Assembly (NCBI GenBank): GCA_019279435.1
Contig: JAAALK010000082.1
Location: 24,833,034-24,897,033, forward strand
DNA length: 64,000 nucleotides
From: Zizania palustris
Lineage: Eukaryota; Streptophyta; Magnoliopsida; Poales; Poaceae
Direction of reading: 5' to 3'
Shown: positions 44,990 through 56,393 of the stretch, in pieces
How positions within the stretch are numbered: position 1 is the stretch's first letter
Layout of the letters: the number at the start of each line of letters is the position of its first letter
The notes under the pieces: generated by a model
Seen by the model: the letters and a program-made list of their open reading frames with translations, nothing else
Told to the model about the DNA's origin: nothing
Database searches by the model: none
Made by a program: the position numbers and the translations under genes

Positions 44990-46756
44990 ATCGCCGGCCC
45001 TCCCGCTGTTTCATTTTCGTCACCTCTGTCGACGGTCCTCTCTGCGCCGCCGGGCCCTCCATCTTCTTCCCTCGCTGCTGGAGCACCGGCGGCGGTGGCA
45101 CCTTCCCCTGCGCCGTCTTCTTCACCTGCTGGTGGTGCTTCATCCCCACTACAAGAAAACCAACATGCCCCTAATCTATGGTATGTGTTGATTTCAATCT
45201 ATGCATTTTGGGTATGATTTCAATCTATGGTATGTGGTGGATATTGTGGATGTGTGTGTACTCAATCTGATGATATGGTTTGGTATACTGTATATAGTGT
45301 TTGGCATATATGATAGAGCTGTCATACTTGTGGGAACAATCAGTTAAAATTGCTTGTTGATCTGACTTTATACTGAAAGGTGCTGTTGGAGCATATTTTT
45401 TGTAGCTGTGACACCTATATTATATTTCATTCCTCTAAATTGTTAACTTCAACATGGTTTTTATGAAAGGGGGTCTATGAAACAGTTTAGTTCTAGTTGT
45501 ATGAAATAGTAGTGCAAGAAATTTAGAATGCATTAGTGTGTAGTTTGGTATATATATAATCACATAAGTGTGTTTATCCAGTACTGATTGTAGTGCAAGA
45601 AATTTAGAATGCCGCCTAGATATAGTGTTAAGCAAGAAGGAGTTAACTTGTTTTTGAAAATGTCAGGGTTGTTTATCCACCGGGTGGTTTTAGAAATTTG
45701 CTTCAACCATCACAGTATCCACCGCACCCACAGATGCAAGGAGAAAATTTTCATTTTGTTGGTCAGACCATGAGCTTCAACCCAATATCCCCACCACCAC
45801 AACCAAGTCCCTATGGAACAGTAACATCCCAAACTGTGAATCAAGGCACTTCAGCACAAGAGAGGGTGAATATTGACGATGAGGGAGGGGCAGTAAAGAA
45901 AAGATATTGGACTCATGACGAGGAAACGAGACTGGTAACCACTTCAGCACAAAATGTATCAGTTTTTTATTTTTGTAGGCCAGTGTGTAGTACAATACTT
46001 GATGTGTTCATATTTTTTTATTTTTGTAGGCCAGTGCTTGGTTGAATGTTTCAAAAGACCCAATTAGGGGTAATGACAAAAAAATATGATACATTTTGGA
46101 AGGAAATCACTGAGGAGTTTAATAGGAAAGGGGCTGGGAAGCGTAGAAGGGAAGTAAATCAATTGAAGGTTCACTGGTCACGCCTCAAGTCATCGATCAC
46201 TGATTTCAATGATGCTTGGACTCATATAGCTAAAATTCATACAAGCGGATACTCGGACGACATGCTAGAGGAAGAGGCGCAAAAGGTTTATGAAGTTAGG
46301 TTTGGAAAGCGTTTTCAGTTGGTGCATTGGTGGAAGATATTAAAAGAGGAGCCCAAATGGCATGCACTGTTTGAGGAAAAAGAGAAAGACAAGAATGAGA
46401 TACATGATGTCCCAGAAGAACAGCAAAGGCCTATTGGTAGAGAAGCAACAAAAGCTGAGCACAGTGGAAAGCGCAGGAAGGAGAACATTATGGAAGGATT
46501 TGTCATCCTTGGTGACAATATTGAGAAAATTCTCAAGGTTCAGCAAGATCGAAAGGCGGAGTGCGAAAAGGTTACGGAAGCACAGATTAAGATATTAGAT
46601 ACAAATTTGAAGGCAGCAACGGAGGACAAGGAAGCAAGGATGTTTCAAGTTTACAATACCCTGCTCAATCAAGATACAAGTCAAATGTCTGAAGATCAGA
46701 AGGCTAACCGAGACAAGGCATTACATAAGCTTGAGGAAAAATTGTTTGCTAACTAA
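44990..46756 (+). pseudogene. Pong-like ORF1, Myb/SANT-like DNA-binding protein
   Basis: Inferred exons: a Pro/Ser/Ala-rich one ending near 45178 (PLQENQHAPNL), 45667-45934 (YPPGGFRNLLQPSQ, then KKRYWTHDEETRL) and 46030-46756. The last opens ASAWLNVSKDPIRGNDKK, the Myb/SANT-like block, and continues with a NAM-associated type helical C-terminus full of Lys and Glu. The three joined parts fit ORF1 of PIF/Pong elements, which helps the transposase bind the ends. The first exon's good frame does not reach the only near ATG (44921), so a frameshift or missed exon is likely. The final exon is intact for 236 residues. The acceptor of the last intron is duplicated 51 bp upstream. Confidence 0.75.
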
Positions 46757-47039
46757 GGTATTTTCTATAACTTATTGTTGTGTGACATGCTTTGTTGAAC
46801 AATGTTATTGGTAATGAGTTGTTATATGCTTTGCTGAACAATGTTAGTGGTATTTTCTCTAACTGTGGTTGATGATGATCGTGATAGATGCAACCCTGAA
46901 CAATGTTAGGGGTCATTTTACTAACTGTAGCAAGTCTTTATGTTTCAGCTCTAACTTAAATGCCTTAACAATGCCAATGGTCCCTCCTGGTTTATTTTTT
47001 GATGCGAGTTGTATGTGGATTGGAGAAAAGCTGATTAGC

Positions 47040-47143
47040 TGATGCATACCTATATATATGTGTGAATGCATCCCTTATATATGTGTGAATGCATACCTAT
47101 ATATATGTGAATGCATACCTATATATATGTTTGAATGCATACC

Positions 47144-47181
<38 letters not shown>

Positions 47182-47300
47182 AATGCTGCATTTATATATG
47201 TGTGAATGCATCCCTATATGTGTGAATGCATCACTTATATATGTGTGAACACATCCCTTTCTGCTGATGTGAATGCATACCTATATATATGTGTGAATGC
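47040..47300. repeat. Minisatellite and TA/TG microsatellite between the Pong genes
   Basis: Irregular copies of TGTGAATGCATACC plus TATATATATG are repeated about eight times, with a pure (TA)n-(TG)n run at 47143-47180. No coding content. The promoter of the transposase should lie just after it. Confidence 0.85.
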
Positions 47301-47509
47301 AACATCTTTGAGCCTTCTTTCTCATCCGGTAACCAGTAGCATGTGAACCTATATATAGACTCCTGAGCCATCTCTTTTGCTCACACGAAGGCCTCTCTTT
47401 CTCATCCGGAATTCAGTAGCATCTTTGAGGTATTAGTAGCATCTTTCACATCTCTGTGCCATCTCTTTTCCTTACCTAATCATTCACTAGTTTTTTATGG
47501 TGTGCAAAG

Positions 47510-48800
47510 ATGTCTGAGAAAAATGACAACTCTGATGGAAGCCAACATCCTCTGTCCTCATTGGACCAATTTCTTGCCGAGGGTCAGATCATAGATGATG
47601 TTCTCAAACAAGCTACGGTGCTCATGCAGTACACCATGAAAACTCTTCAAAAAGATGCTACTGATCATCGATCCAATTCGAGGAAGAACATCAAGAGGCC
47701 ACGAGAGGAAGCACATCAAAAACTAGTGAATGATTATTTCTCTGATAATCCTCTTTATCCTTCCAATATTTTTCGCAGAAGATTCTGTATGTCTAGTCCA
47801 CTTTTCCTTCGCATTGTTGAGGCATTAGGCCAATGGTCTGGTTATTTTACTCAAAGAGTGAATGCTGTAAATCGGCAAGGGCTCAGCCCACTACAAAAGT
47901 GTACTACAACTATTCAGCAATTGGCTACTGTAGTTGTGCAGATGAACTAGATGAGTACTTGAAGATAGGAGAGACTACAACAATGGAGGCGTTGAAGAAT
48001 TTTTTGAAAGGTATTAGAGATGTATTTGGTGAGAGATACCTGAGGCGCCCCACTATGGAAGATATTGAACGTCTACTCAAACTTGGTGAGAAACGAGGTT
48101 TTTCTGGTATGTTTGGCAGCATTGACTGCATGCATTGGCAATGGGAACGATGCCCAATTGCATGGAAGGGCCAGTTCACTCGTGGTGATCAGAAGGTGCC
48201 GACGCTCATCTTTGGATTTGGCATGCATTCTTTGGAGCAGCGGGTTCGAACAATGATATTAATGTTTTGAACCAGTCCATTGTATTTATCAATGAGCTAA
48301 AAGGACAAGCTCCTAGAGTCCAGTACATGGTAAATGGGAATCAACACAACATTGGGTATTTTCTTGCTGATGGAATATACCCTGAGTGGGCAGTGTTTGT
48401 TAAGTCAATACGACTCCCTATCACTGATAAGGATAAGTTGTATGCACAGGAACAAGAAGGGGCAAGAAAGGATATCGAGAGAGCCTTTGGTGTATTGCAA
48501 CGACGATTTTGCATCTTAAAATGACCAGCTCGTCTATATGATAGAGTTGTACTCCATGATGTCGTGCTAGCTTGCATCATACTTCACAATATGATAGTTG
48601 AAGATGAGAAGGAACCATATATTATTGAAGAAAATCTAGATCTAAATGTACCTCCTAGTTCATCAACCGTTCAAGAACCGGAATTCTCTCCAGATCAAGA
48701 TGTTCCTTTAGAGAGAGCTTTAGAAAAAGATACTACTATTCGAGATAAGTCGGCTCATCACCGACTTAAGAATGATTTGATTGAACATATTTGGAATAAG
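47510..48800 (+). pseudogene. Pong-like transposase (DDE)
   Basis: From ATG 47510, the helix-turn-helix-like region has HQKLVNDYFSDNPLYPSNIF and LFLRIVEALGQWSGYFTQR. A frameshift lies near 47928. The catalytic core follows with GSIDCMHW (first Asp, about 48118), GSNNDINVLNQS (second Asp, about 48255) and ARKDIERAFGVLQRRF (Glu, about 48478), so all three acidic residues remain. Between the first two, a deletion with frame change near 48220 removes the usual block before HAFFG. A TGA at 48522-48524 is followed by the conserved LACIILHNMIVEDE. Not functional. Confidence 0.88.
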
Positions 48801-49715
48801 TTTGGTAGTCGTGCACACATATCTGGTATTGTGACTATCTTTTGCATTATTGTGTGTGCTAGTGTACCAAAACTCAAACTGAACTGCTTTTTTTCTGCAG
48901 GATGAAAGCAAAACATATGGGGTTCAGTTCTGTCTTTGTGAGAACCATTGAGGCTGGTCATGTGCAAGGCTGAAGGCTATCTGAACTTTTTTTTATCTAT
49001 CTTAGTTACTATCTTTTGGTTTATCTATGTAATCCAATGACTTGAACTGCTATATGTGAATGTTGTATTGGTGAACTTTTCCGACATGAGATTATTTGTC
49101 TTCTCTAGCTGAAACCTCATTACTTGCTCAGTCCTACCTATATTTACTGGCGGCAGATCATCAATTTTGGTGAAAACTCTGGTCGTAAATTGCAGGAACA
49201 TAATTGGATGTGGTTTGCTTTCTATCTATTTTTCCTGATTGATTTTTTCATTCTGATCTAGTATAATCTTGCAAGTTCTGTATCAAGATGAATCTCATGT
49301 TGAGCAACCAATATGTGATCCGGCTTTCTGGCCTTCTATAGACTGAATGGATACGTGAATGTGATCTCTGTATTTTTTTACAGCAATGGAGGCGTGAATG
49401 GCTACAGATTCTATCTCAGTGCATATGATCCCATCATTCTATAGAAATTAAATGCTTTACTTAGTTTTGAAATTGGTGAAATGAAACACTGCATTGTGAA
49501 GGTTAGTTTCATTCATTGTTTCATCCCACTCAAACTGATGTGGCATTTTGGAAACCGTGTAGTGAAATACAGCATTGAGACTGGCCTTAGAAACCATTTC
49601 CTCAACTTTTCTCCTCTTTCCTCATTAACTCTCATGCCACATCAGATTTTTGCTTATGTGGACTGCTATTTAATGCTATAGAAACTATCCTAGTCATTGC
49701 ATTGGGGATGCCCTA

Positions 49716-50212
49716 TGTTGGGGGAAAATGCTTTACTTTCAGGACTTAGAGATTAACAGTTCAAAATGACTCATCAGCTTTGGAGTTGATGGGCTCATGC
49801 ACGAAGGTGGAGGAGTCGTTAAGCCGAAGGGTGCTCCGATTTATGATCCGAAGGAATCCTCCGCAGGATATGAGGCTCCAGAATCAAATGGCAGGGTTGA
49901 TAAGATGTTTGACTTATCTACTTGCTTTGTGTAGATTTTACTATTTTAACCCTATTCAGGGTACCGAATAGTTTCCACTATGTCGGTTGTAATTGAGGGG
50001 TAAATAGGTCTTTTCCTTAGACTTTTTTGCCTATAAATACCCCCTTTCTTACCCTGTAATAGGCATCGAATACTCAGCTATTCAATACACATATTCGGAC
50101 TACTTAAGCTATTATCCAATTCAGAGGCTTGAGATAGTTCTTAAAACATGAACTCACTGTTTGTATGTTCTTGATCTTAGAGAACCTGTTAGCGTAATCT
50201 TTTACGCCAACA
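49716..50212 (+). repeat. Tat element 5' LTR (497 bp)
   Basis: TGTTGGGGGAAA to TTTACGCCAACA, with CCTATAAATACCC as TATA box near 50031. Short terminal inverted repeat TGTTGG/CCAACA. The PBS follows after one base. Confidence 0.82.
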
Positions 50213-50213
50213 G

Positions 50214-50232
50214 TTGGCGCCGTCCGTGGGGA
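50214..50232 (+). other. Tat-type primer binding site
   Basis: TTGGCGCCGTCCGTGGGGA starts two bases after the LTR. It is the same class of site as in the LARD at 37623-37605. Confidence 0.75.
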
Positions 50233-50417
50233 ACCTAGTTCTAGAAGCTAGTTCTCTACTGCTGACTGCACTTCGAAGAGCACTTACGGAGGGAGCTTCG
50301 GAGTCCTAAGATTCCGCGCACCCTTCGGTAAGGGGCTTCCTAGTGCGGTTCGAAGGCCTTCCCTCGCCTTCTCAGACCATTCGAAGTCCTCGGTCTTCGG
50401 ACCTCTCCGTTACTAGC

Positions 50418-51287
50418 TATGCCTCCCAAGCGAAGCAAAGCCTCGGGTCCTCTCCGAAGGTCCCCTCGGACCAATGGAGCCAGACCCTCAGCTGTTCCAA
50501 CAATTCCCGAGGGCGTCGCTAGGCGTCGAGTGCCCAGAGGCCCTCGGGGCTCCTCCTACAGTGCTCCAAACTGATTATGTCAGTTCCCGACACCCGGAGC
50601 TACCCTCCGACGAAGACGAAGACCTTCCTGAGGCCGATGCTACTCAGATAGCGCGGCTTCAGGAGGAAGTGGCTAGATGGAGGCAAGAGGCTGTTGACTG
50701 CCTCCGCTCCCAAGCCTCCACCGAGACTCCAGAAGGGCCCAAGATGGTGGTGCTCGCCATCTTCTCGAAGTTATTCAAGTCCAGGAGGAGTCTGAGAACA
50801 CAACTTTCGATGATGAGTCTCCGCTACATTCGGACTTGCAAAGGGTGCCCTTCGATCCTAGGTTCAAGGCCTCGAAGTTGCACAAGTATTCCGGCGGGTC
50901 AGACCCCGGAGAATTTGCTCGCTCATACGCCTTGGAAATAGAAGCAAGCGGAGGGGTGCGCAACACTATGACAAAGTGTTTCCCCCTCGCTCTCGAAGGT
51001 GTGGCTCTCCGATGGTTCTGGTCCTTGAAGCCAGGATCGATCAGATCTTGGGAGCAGTTGAAGATGAAGTTCGTCAGCAACTTCCAAGGTACCTTTGTAG
51101 CTCCAATGTCGATAGGGAGCTTATTCCAGGTGAAGCAGTGAGCAGGGGAAACGCTTAGGGAATACATCACGTGCTTCGCCCACACCAAGTCGCAGATCAA
51201 GGGCTTGTCTACCTCTTCGGTAGTCGATGCTGCCCGCGAAGAGGTGCTGAACCCCGATCTCCTCAGCAAGCTCCATCGGAAGCCTGT
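50418..51287 (+). pseudogene. Tat gag, first part
   Basis: ATG 50418 begins MPPKRSKASGPLRRSPRT. The reading frame changes more than once before 50780. From about 50785 the gag core is clear: LQRVPFDPRFKASKLHKYSG, GDPGEFARSYALEIE-like, and FPLALEGVALRWFWSLKPGS. A TGA at 51139-51141 interrupts, then LREYITCFAHTKSQIKG continues to the SIRE insertion at 51288. The second part resumes at 60514. Confidence 0.75.
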
Positions 51288-53579
51288 TGAGAAACCATGT
51301 TGAAGAATATGGTTTTGATATTCCAGATGTGATGAGTGATTGTCAACGGAAGTCAAAGAAAGGGAGATGTGAAGACCTGCCGAGTCTGAGGCGCATGTGA
51401 CTCAGGTACACGGGCAGTGAGCGACGGCCGGGCAGAGGAGCCGCGGAGTCGGGCTGGCCCAATCCGGGTACATGGCTAGGAGCGGCAGATGATCCACTGG
51501 TCTGTTGACTAGGTTTGACTCAGGTACATGGGCGGCGAGTGATTGCCGGGCTGAGGAAGCTGCGAGGTCGGGTCAGCCCAATCTGGGTACCTGGTGCGAA
51601 GACGGTGGACGCTTTGTCAGTTTCGGCGCAAAACTGACAATCTATGATTTATTCGTTTTTAGGATATTAATATTTAGTTTTTAAGTTTAGAATATTTTTA
51701 TTTGAGTCAGGTGATTTTTCTAATAATTTTTTAGTAATTTTCGGAATTTATTTTTAGAGTCAGTTTATTTTACCCGAGGGTAAATTAGTCTTTTCATGTA
51801 TTAGGATTCGCCTATAAATAGGCCCATATCCCCTTGGGGATAGATTACTGTTTTGATTAGATCAATCTACAAATCTACAGTCCACAAAATTTTTCGTCGC
51901 CGTCGAACGTATTCCTCTCTAGCGTTGTTCTTCTCCGGGAGTGCATGCGTGTTACCACGTTTTCATCCGGCGTAATTTTTTGCTGTTGTTTATCCCCCAC
52001 GGCACGGTCTTCTTCGTCGCTTGGCTGCATCAGGGGGCCCACGGCAGCTGGGAATCACCGGTGTTGCTTTCTCACATGCTGCATGCAGCATGCTAGCCCT
52101 GTCACAAGCGGGCCCCACGACATGAAGGCTTTTCCCACGAGGAGCAGTGCAGCAGGTAGAGCTGGGACTTGGGCCGTGCTTTGCATGGGCCGGCCCAAAG
52201 CACGTAGGCCTGGCCCATGCAAAGCACGACCCGGTACGACCCATGGATGGGCCGGGCCGGCACGACCCGTACAAGGGCCGGACTTGGGCCTAGAGGTTAG
52301 GCCCGGTGGGCGGCCTGGGTACGGCCCTTAAAGTGGGCCGTGCCTGGGCCGGCCCGGCCCAAAAAAAGCCCATGGGTAAATAATTCATATGTACAAGGAG
52401 GAGATATGTTATTAAAAATTAAAAAAGTCTACAAATTACTATTTGAATATACCTTGCTCTATATCATGTGTAAGACAAATCAAAATTTGAGTCATTCATA
52501 TATAGGACAAATCAAAATGTAAATATATATGCTCAAGAGCAAAGAAAGTAGTATTAATGAACTAGTATCATGTGTAAATTATTAATAAAATTCATTTTCC
52601 CCTATTTTTTGGGTTGTTCTATTATTTTATGTGAACTAGAATTTTCATTATTCAAAGATAAATTAAATAAATATTTTCATAACCCTGGTAAGAGATCATC
52701 TAACAATGTTACAAAGTTAGGGCCGTTTTTGGGCCGGCCCGGCCCATCCAGGCCCGTCGGACTTTGGGCCGTGCGTGGGCTTGGCAAACACAGGTTCGAG
52801 CCAGCCCGGCACGACCCTTAATTTTTTCGGGCCGAAAAGGCCCGGCCCATTTCAGGTCCTGGCCCCAAGGACCTGGCCCGGCCCATGTCCCAGCTCTAGC
52901 AGCAGGCACATTACGTGTGCAAGGGACTCCATGGAGGTTTGCTTTTTACAGCGGAAAGCAACAAACGCACGCAGCTTTTCACAACGTCAACAACGGCGAG
53001 GTACTTTGATGCAGGTAAATTTTGTTTTAGGTAGTTTTAATTTACTATATTTAGGGAGATCAAATTTTTAGATAATCATTTATTAATAAATTAGCTGAAA
53101 ATCTATTTTGAAATTTCGTTGTTATTCTAATCTGTTAAATTTTTATTAGTTGTCTAGTATTTTTTTAACTGTTTAATCTGCTCATATAAAATGAAGAGAA
53201 AAATTTATTAGTCGCAGTTATAATTTTTATTCTAGTTTTTACGTGCAATATTTTCGATTTAATTCTGAATTAATTTTTAGTAATTCATGTTCTATTCATT
53301 TGATTAGTATTTTATTTCTAGACTGAAATATAAATATTTCGTGACTGTTTTTTAGGTGTTTTTATTTACTACAGTATTTTTATTTAGATTATTTTTAATA
53401 TCATTTTAATTAGGACACCGGTCAGTTTTTTTTGCTAGACAACTTTAATTCCTGAAATTTGCTTTGCAAATATTATTTGTCTCGTTAAGTTCATTTGGGT
53501 GGTGGGAGTAAAATATAGTTTAGCAAGAAATTTTTAGGCGCCCATTCACCCCCCTCTGGTCGCTACTTTCAGTTTTACA
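51288..53579 (+). repeat. LTR1 of the SIRE tandem
   Basis: TGAGAAACC to TTTTACA, with TATAAATAGG near 51813. 2292 bp including a 742-bp hAT element with its 8-bp duplication; about 1542 bp without it, against about 1544 bp for LTR2 treated the same way. Confidence 0.92.
52157..52898. mobile_element. hAT MITE in LTR1 (742 bp)
   Basis: The left end TAGAGCTGGGACTTGGGCC and the complement of the right end differ by one base in 19. GCAGCAGG is duplicated on both sides (52149-52156, 52899-52906), the 8-bp footprint of hAT elements. LTR2 lacks it and shows the empty site. Subterminal regions are rich in GGGCC/GGCCC repeats; the middle, 52375-52720, is AT-rich. No coding sequence. Confidence 0.9.
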
Positions 53580-53581
53580 AG

Positions 53582-53597
53582 TGGTATCAGAGCGAGG
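53582..53597 (+). other. Primer binding site, first internal copy
   Basis: TGGTATCAGAGCGAGG two bases after LTR1 fits initiator tRNA-Met. The same site follows LTR2 at 59839-59854. Confidence 0.85.
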
Positions 53598-53645
53598 TTA
53601 GGTTTTTCTAATATCTTAGCCGATTCTAAAACCTAGGTAGTGACC

Positions 53646-56393
53646 ATGACGTCTCCTGGTAAAATCCCATCCCTAGAAGCTTTTGGCTACACTTATTGGA
53701 AGACTCGCATGCGAGCATACCTTATGAGCCAGAGCTCAGACATATGGGAGATTTGTGTTCATCCTAGTTTCACCATAACGACTATTGCTGCGGATACTGC
53801 TGCTAATGTAATTACCCAGCATCAAAATAATAGTAAGGCGGTGATCATTTTATTTTCTGGTCTAGGTCCTAGTGAGTTCGAGCGTGTTAGCCATCTCACC
53901 ACTGCTAGAGAGATCTGGGCTACCCTCCAGGCACACCATGAGGGGACAGCTCAGGTCAACGCTAGACTATATCAGACCTACCGGTGTGAGTATGAAAATT
54001 TCTCACAGAAGACGGGTGAGACTGTTGAGGCTTTGTTTGGTCGCTTTCAATCGATCATTAACAAGCTACGCGTTAACAAGGCCGATGGTGATTAGCTGGT
54101 CTCAGATCATGAACAGGAGCTTAAGGTACTTCATACCTTGGACCCTAAGATCTGGGAGATCAAGGTCTCTTCTATTGTTGAGAGCATATCTTATGATACC
54201 TTGACCATCGCAGAGCTTTTTAGTAAGCTCAAGGCCTCAGAGGTCGATATTCAGTTGAGATCAAATCTCACTGATTCTGGCTCAAAGACTCTGGCGCTTG
54301 TGACACCGTCGGCTGATCCTAATGCCATGAGTTGTACTGCTTTTTCCTTGATGTCTATCTCCGAGGAACAACTTGATACTCTAGGAGATGATGATCTGTG
54401 CTTGTTTAACAACCGGGTGCGACATGTCTATGATAAGCGAATGTTTAAGAGACACGGCACAAAATCCGGATGCTTTGAGTGTGGTGACCCAGGTCATTTC
54501 ATCGCCGACTGCCCCAAGCAGAAGAATTACAAGAAGGGCACCGGTGGCAACTCCTATAGCACCGCCAAGTATGACAACTCCACAAAGGGCAAGCCCAAGA
54601 CAAGTTTTTTTCGAAAGGCTCTAAAGGATTATAGGCGTGAGAACAAGAAGCGAGACAAGACCTTCTTCGCCGAGATGGAGAAAAGATACTCCAAGAGATC
54701 CTCGTCTTCCTCCTCGTCTTCAAGTTCAAGTGATGAAGAGATCATGATCAGGAAGGGGAAGGACAGGAACAATCCGGCGGGCCTCTGTTTCATGACCTTC
54801 GGGGACAAGCCAAAGAGTCGCTCACGTCACAGCCGAAGAACCCACAAGAGCTTCTGCTCAATGGCTCTTGGGGAGAAGAAAGAGAATGACTCCTCCGACG
54901 ACTCTGACGACGACGACGATGAGAAGGCATCTTCCTATGAACAAGAAGTTGTAAATTTACTAGAACAGAACAGTCAGGAGTTGAAGTATAGGGAGAAACT
55001 GCTTAGAGGGGCTAAGAAGAGGATAGATGAGCTTGAGAGTGAGCTTGCCACATCAAATGGCAAGATTGAGAGTCTGTCTTCTTCCCCTTGCTTGGCTGAT
55101 AGTGGTGAGTGCCCTAACTGTGAGGGGTTGTTGTGTGACCTGACGACTCTTAAGTCCAGGTACACAGAGAGAGTAGATGAGAGAGACGCTTTGGCCACTG
55201 AGCTTGAGAGCGCTCAGTAGGAGCTGAAAGATGCTCATGCCACTGTCGTCGCACCTTGTGTAGACTGCCCATCTCATTTAGCTAGTATAGCTGTGCTGAG
55301 AGCCAAGAGTGATGAGCAGTTGAGTGAGTTAGCTGGAGTGAGAGCTGAGTTGGAGTAGACTAAGCTAGAGCTTGAGACCTTGTCAGTTCCATCCACTATT
55401 TGTGAGAACTGCTTATCCATTAGAATGGAGTTGATCAAGCTAAAAGCTGAGAAGTCTATCGAAGTTGATAAAGAGTGTGAGATCTGCTTGTCACAGGTGG
55501 AGGTGTTAGCTTCTTTGAGAGAGGAGCTAGCTGATGTTCAGAACGAGAACTTTTACCTCCGTTCAATCCTGAGTTGGATCAGTGCTAAAGAGTCACAACT
55601 CGGCATGATGATCCAGCAGTTCAAGAGACAGGATGGGTTTGTAGTAGGTTACACCTATACCAAGGCTGATTTTGAGGGCGCCATTAGCCGAGCAGTGGAG
55701 TGGAGCAAGATGACTCCTGAACAGAGATATCCCAAGACTCACTCCACTGAGTCCTTTAAGAATAGTCAGCCCAAGGATGGAGTGTTTCAAGAACAACCTA
55801 AAACTCCACCTAAGAAGCAAATCTGGGTCCCAAAGCCTAAAACTCTCCACACTTCTCTTGATTCTTTGCCTGGACCCTCTCACACCAAAGATGATACACC
55901 AAACACCACCGAGCCTAAGAATTCCAAGCCTCAACAACATACCAAGAAGCCTACCTATCACTGTGAATTTTGTCAGAGAGATGGGCATCTTGAGGAGTTT
56001 TGCTTTAGGAGGAAGCGGGTTGAGCAAGCAGAGAAAGCTCGAGGTGGGCAGGAGCAGTTCTACCAGCAAGGTGGTATACAGAGAGTCCCTCGATGTAGAG
56101 AGAGACTAGAGGCCAGGCCACGTCATGTAGGTGGTGGTAGAGGAGACGATTTCTATGATCGTGCTCCGGAGGGTGGTTTCCATTCCGGCAGAGTTCCAGA
56201 TCGTTATGGATACGGTGTTGGACCTCATGACCGTGATTTTAGGAAGAATAGAGGACCGCGCCTTGAGCCGCATTTTGGTCCAGACTCATATGATTCGTTC
56301 TGCTTTCCTACATACTAGCAAATGGCTCGACACTGGTTTAACACCTTTGCCAAACCTAGCGTTGGACCGTTTGTTCCCACTCATGACTTTTGA
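53646..56393 (+). pseudogene. SIRE-type gag (large), nonsense-bearing
   Basis: One frame of 916 codons from ATG 53646 to TGA 56391-56393, broken only by TAG at 54093, 55218, 55356 and 56316. The N-terminal part (MTSPGKIPSLEAFGYTYW) and the UBN2-type helical gag region run to about residue 220. A CCHC knuckle CFECGDPGHFIADC lies at about 54473-54514, then Lys-rich and Ser-rich linkers, an acidic run, a long coiled coil (about residues 420-680) and a second CCHC, CEFCQRDGHLEEFC, at about 55964-56005. The tail is Arg/Gly/Tyr-rich. SIRE/Maximus gags are large like this. No protease or any pol domain follows. Confidence 0.85.

Larger units (their letters stand above)
44545..49586 (+). mobile_element. 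Pong-like PIF/Harbinger transposon, inactive
   Basis: The left end GACCAGTCTCAATGG and the right end (complement GGCCAGTCTCAATGC) form an inverted repeat of about 15 bp with two mismatches, flanked by TTA at 44542-44544 and 49587-49589. The end sequence closely resembles the Pong/mPing ends. At 5042 bp it is about as long as rice Pong, and it holds the two expected genes: a Myb/SANT-like ORF1 and a DDE transposase, both on the plus strand. Both are damaged. It sits 364 bp upstream of the AN start codon. Confidence 0.9.

Noticed and set aside
47040..47300. Repeat array considered as CRISPR-like or satellite
   Set aside because: Irregular short units with no spacers, in a eukaryotic transposon; it is a simple minisatellite.
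49481..49681. Small frame at the right end of the Pong-like element
   Set aside because: It runs through the inverted repeat and target duplication, so it cannot be one gene.
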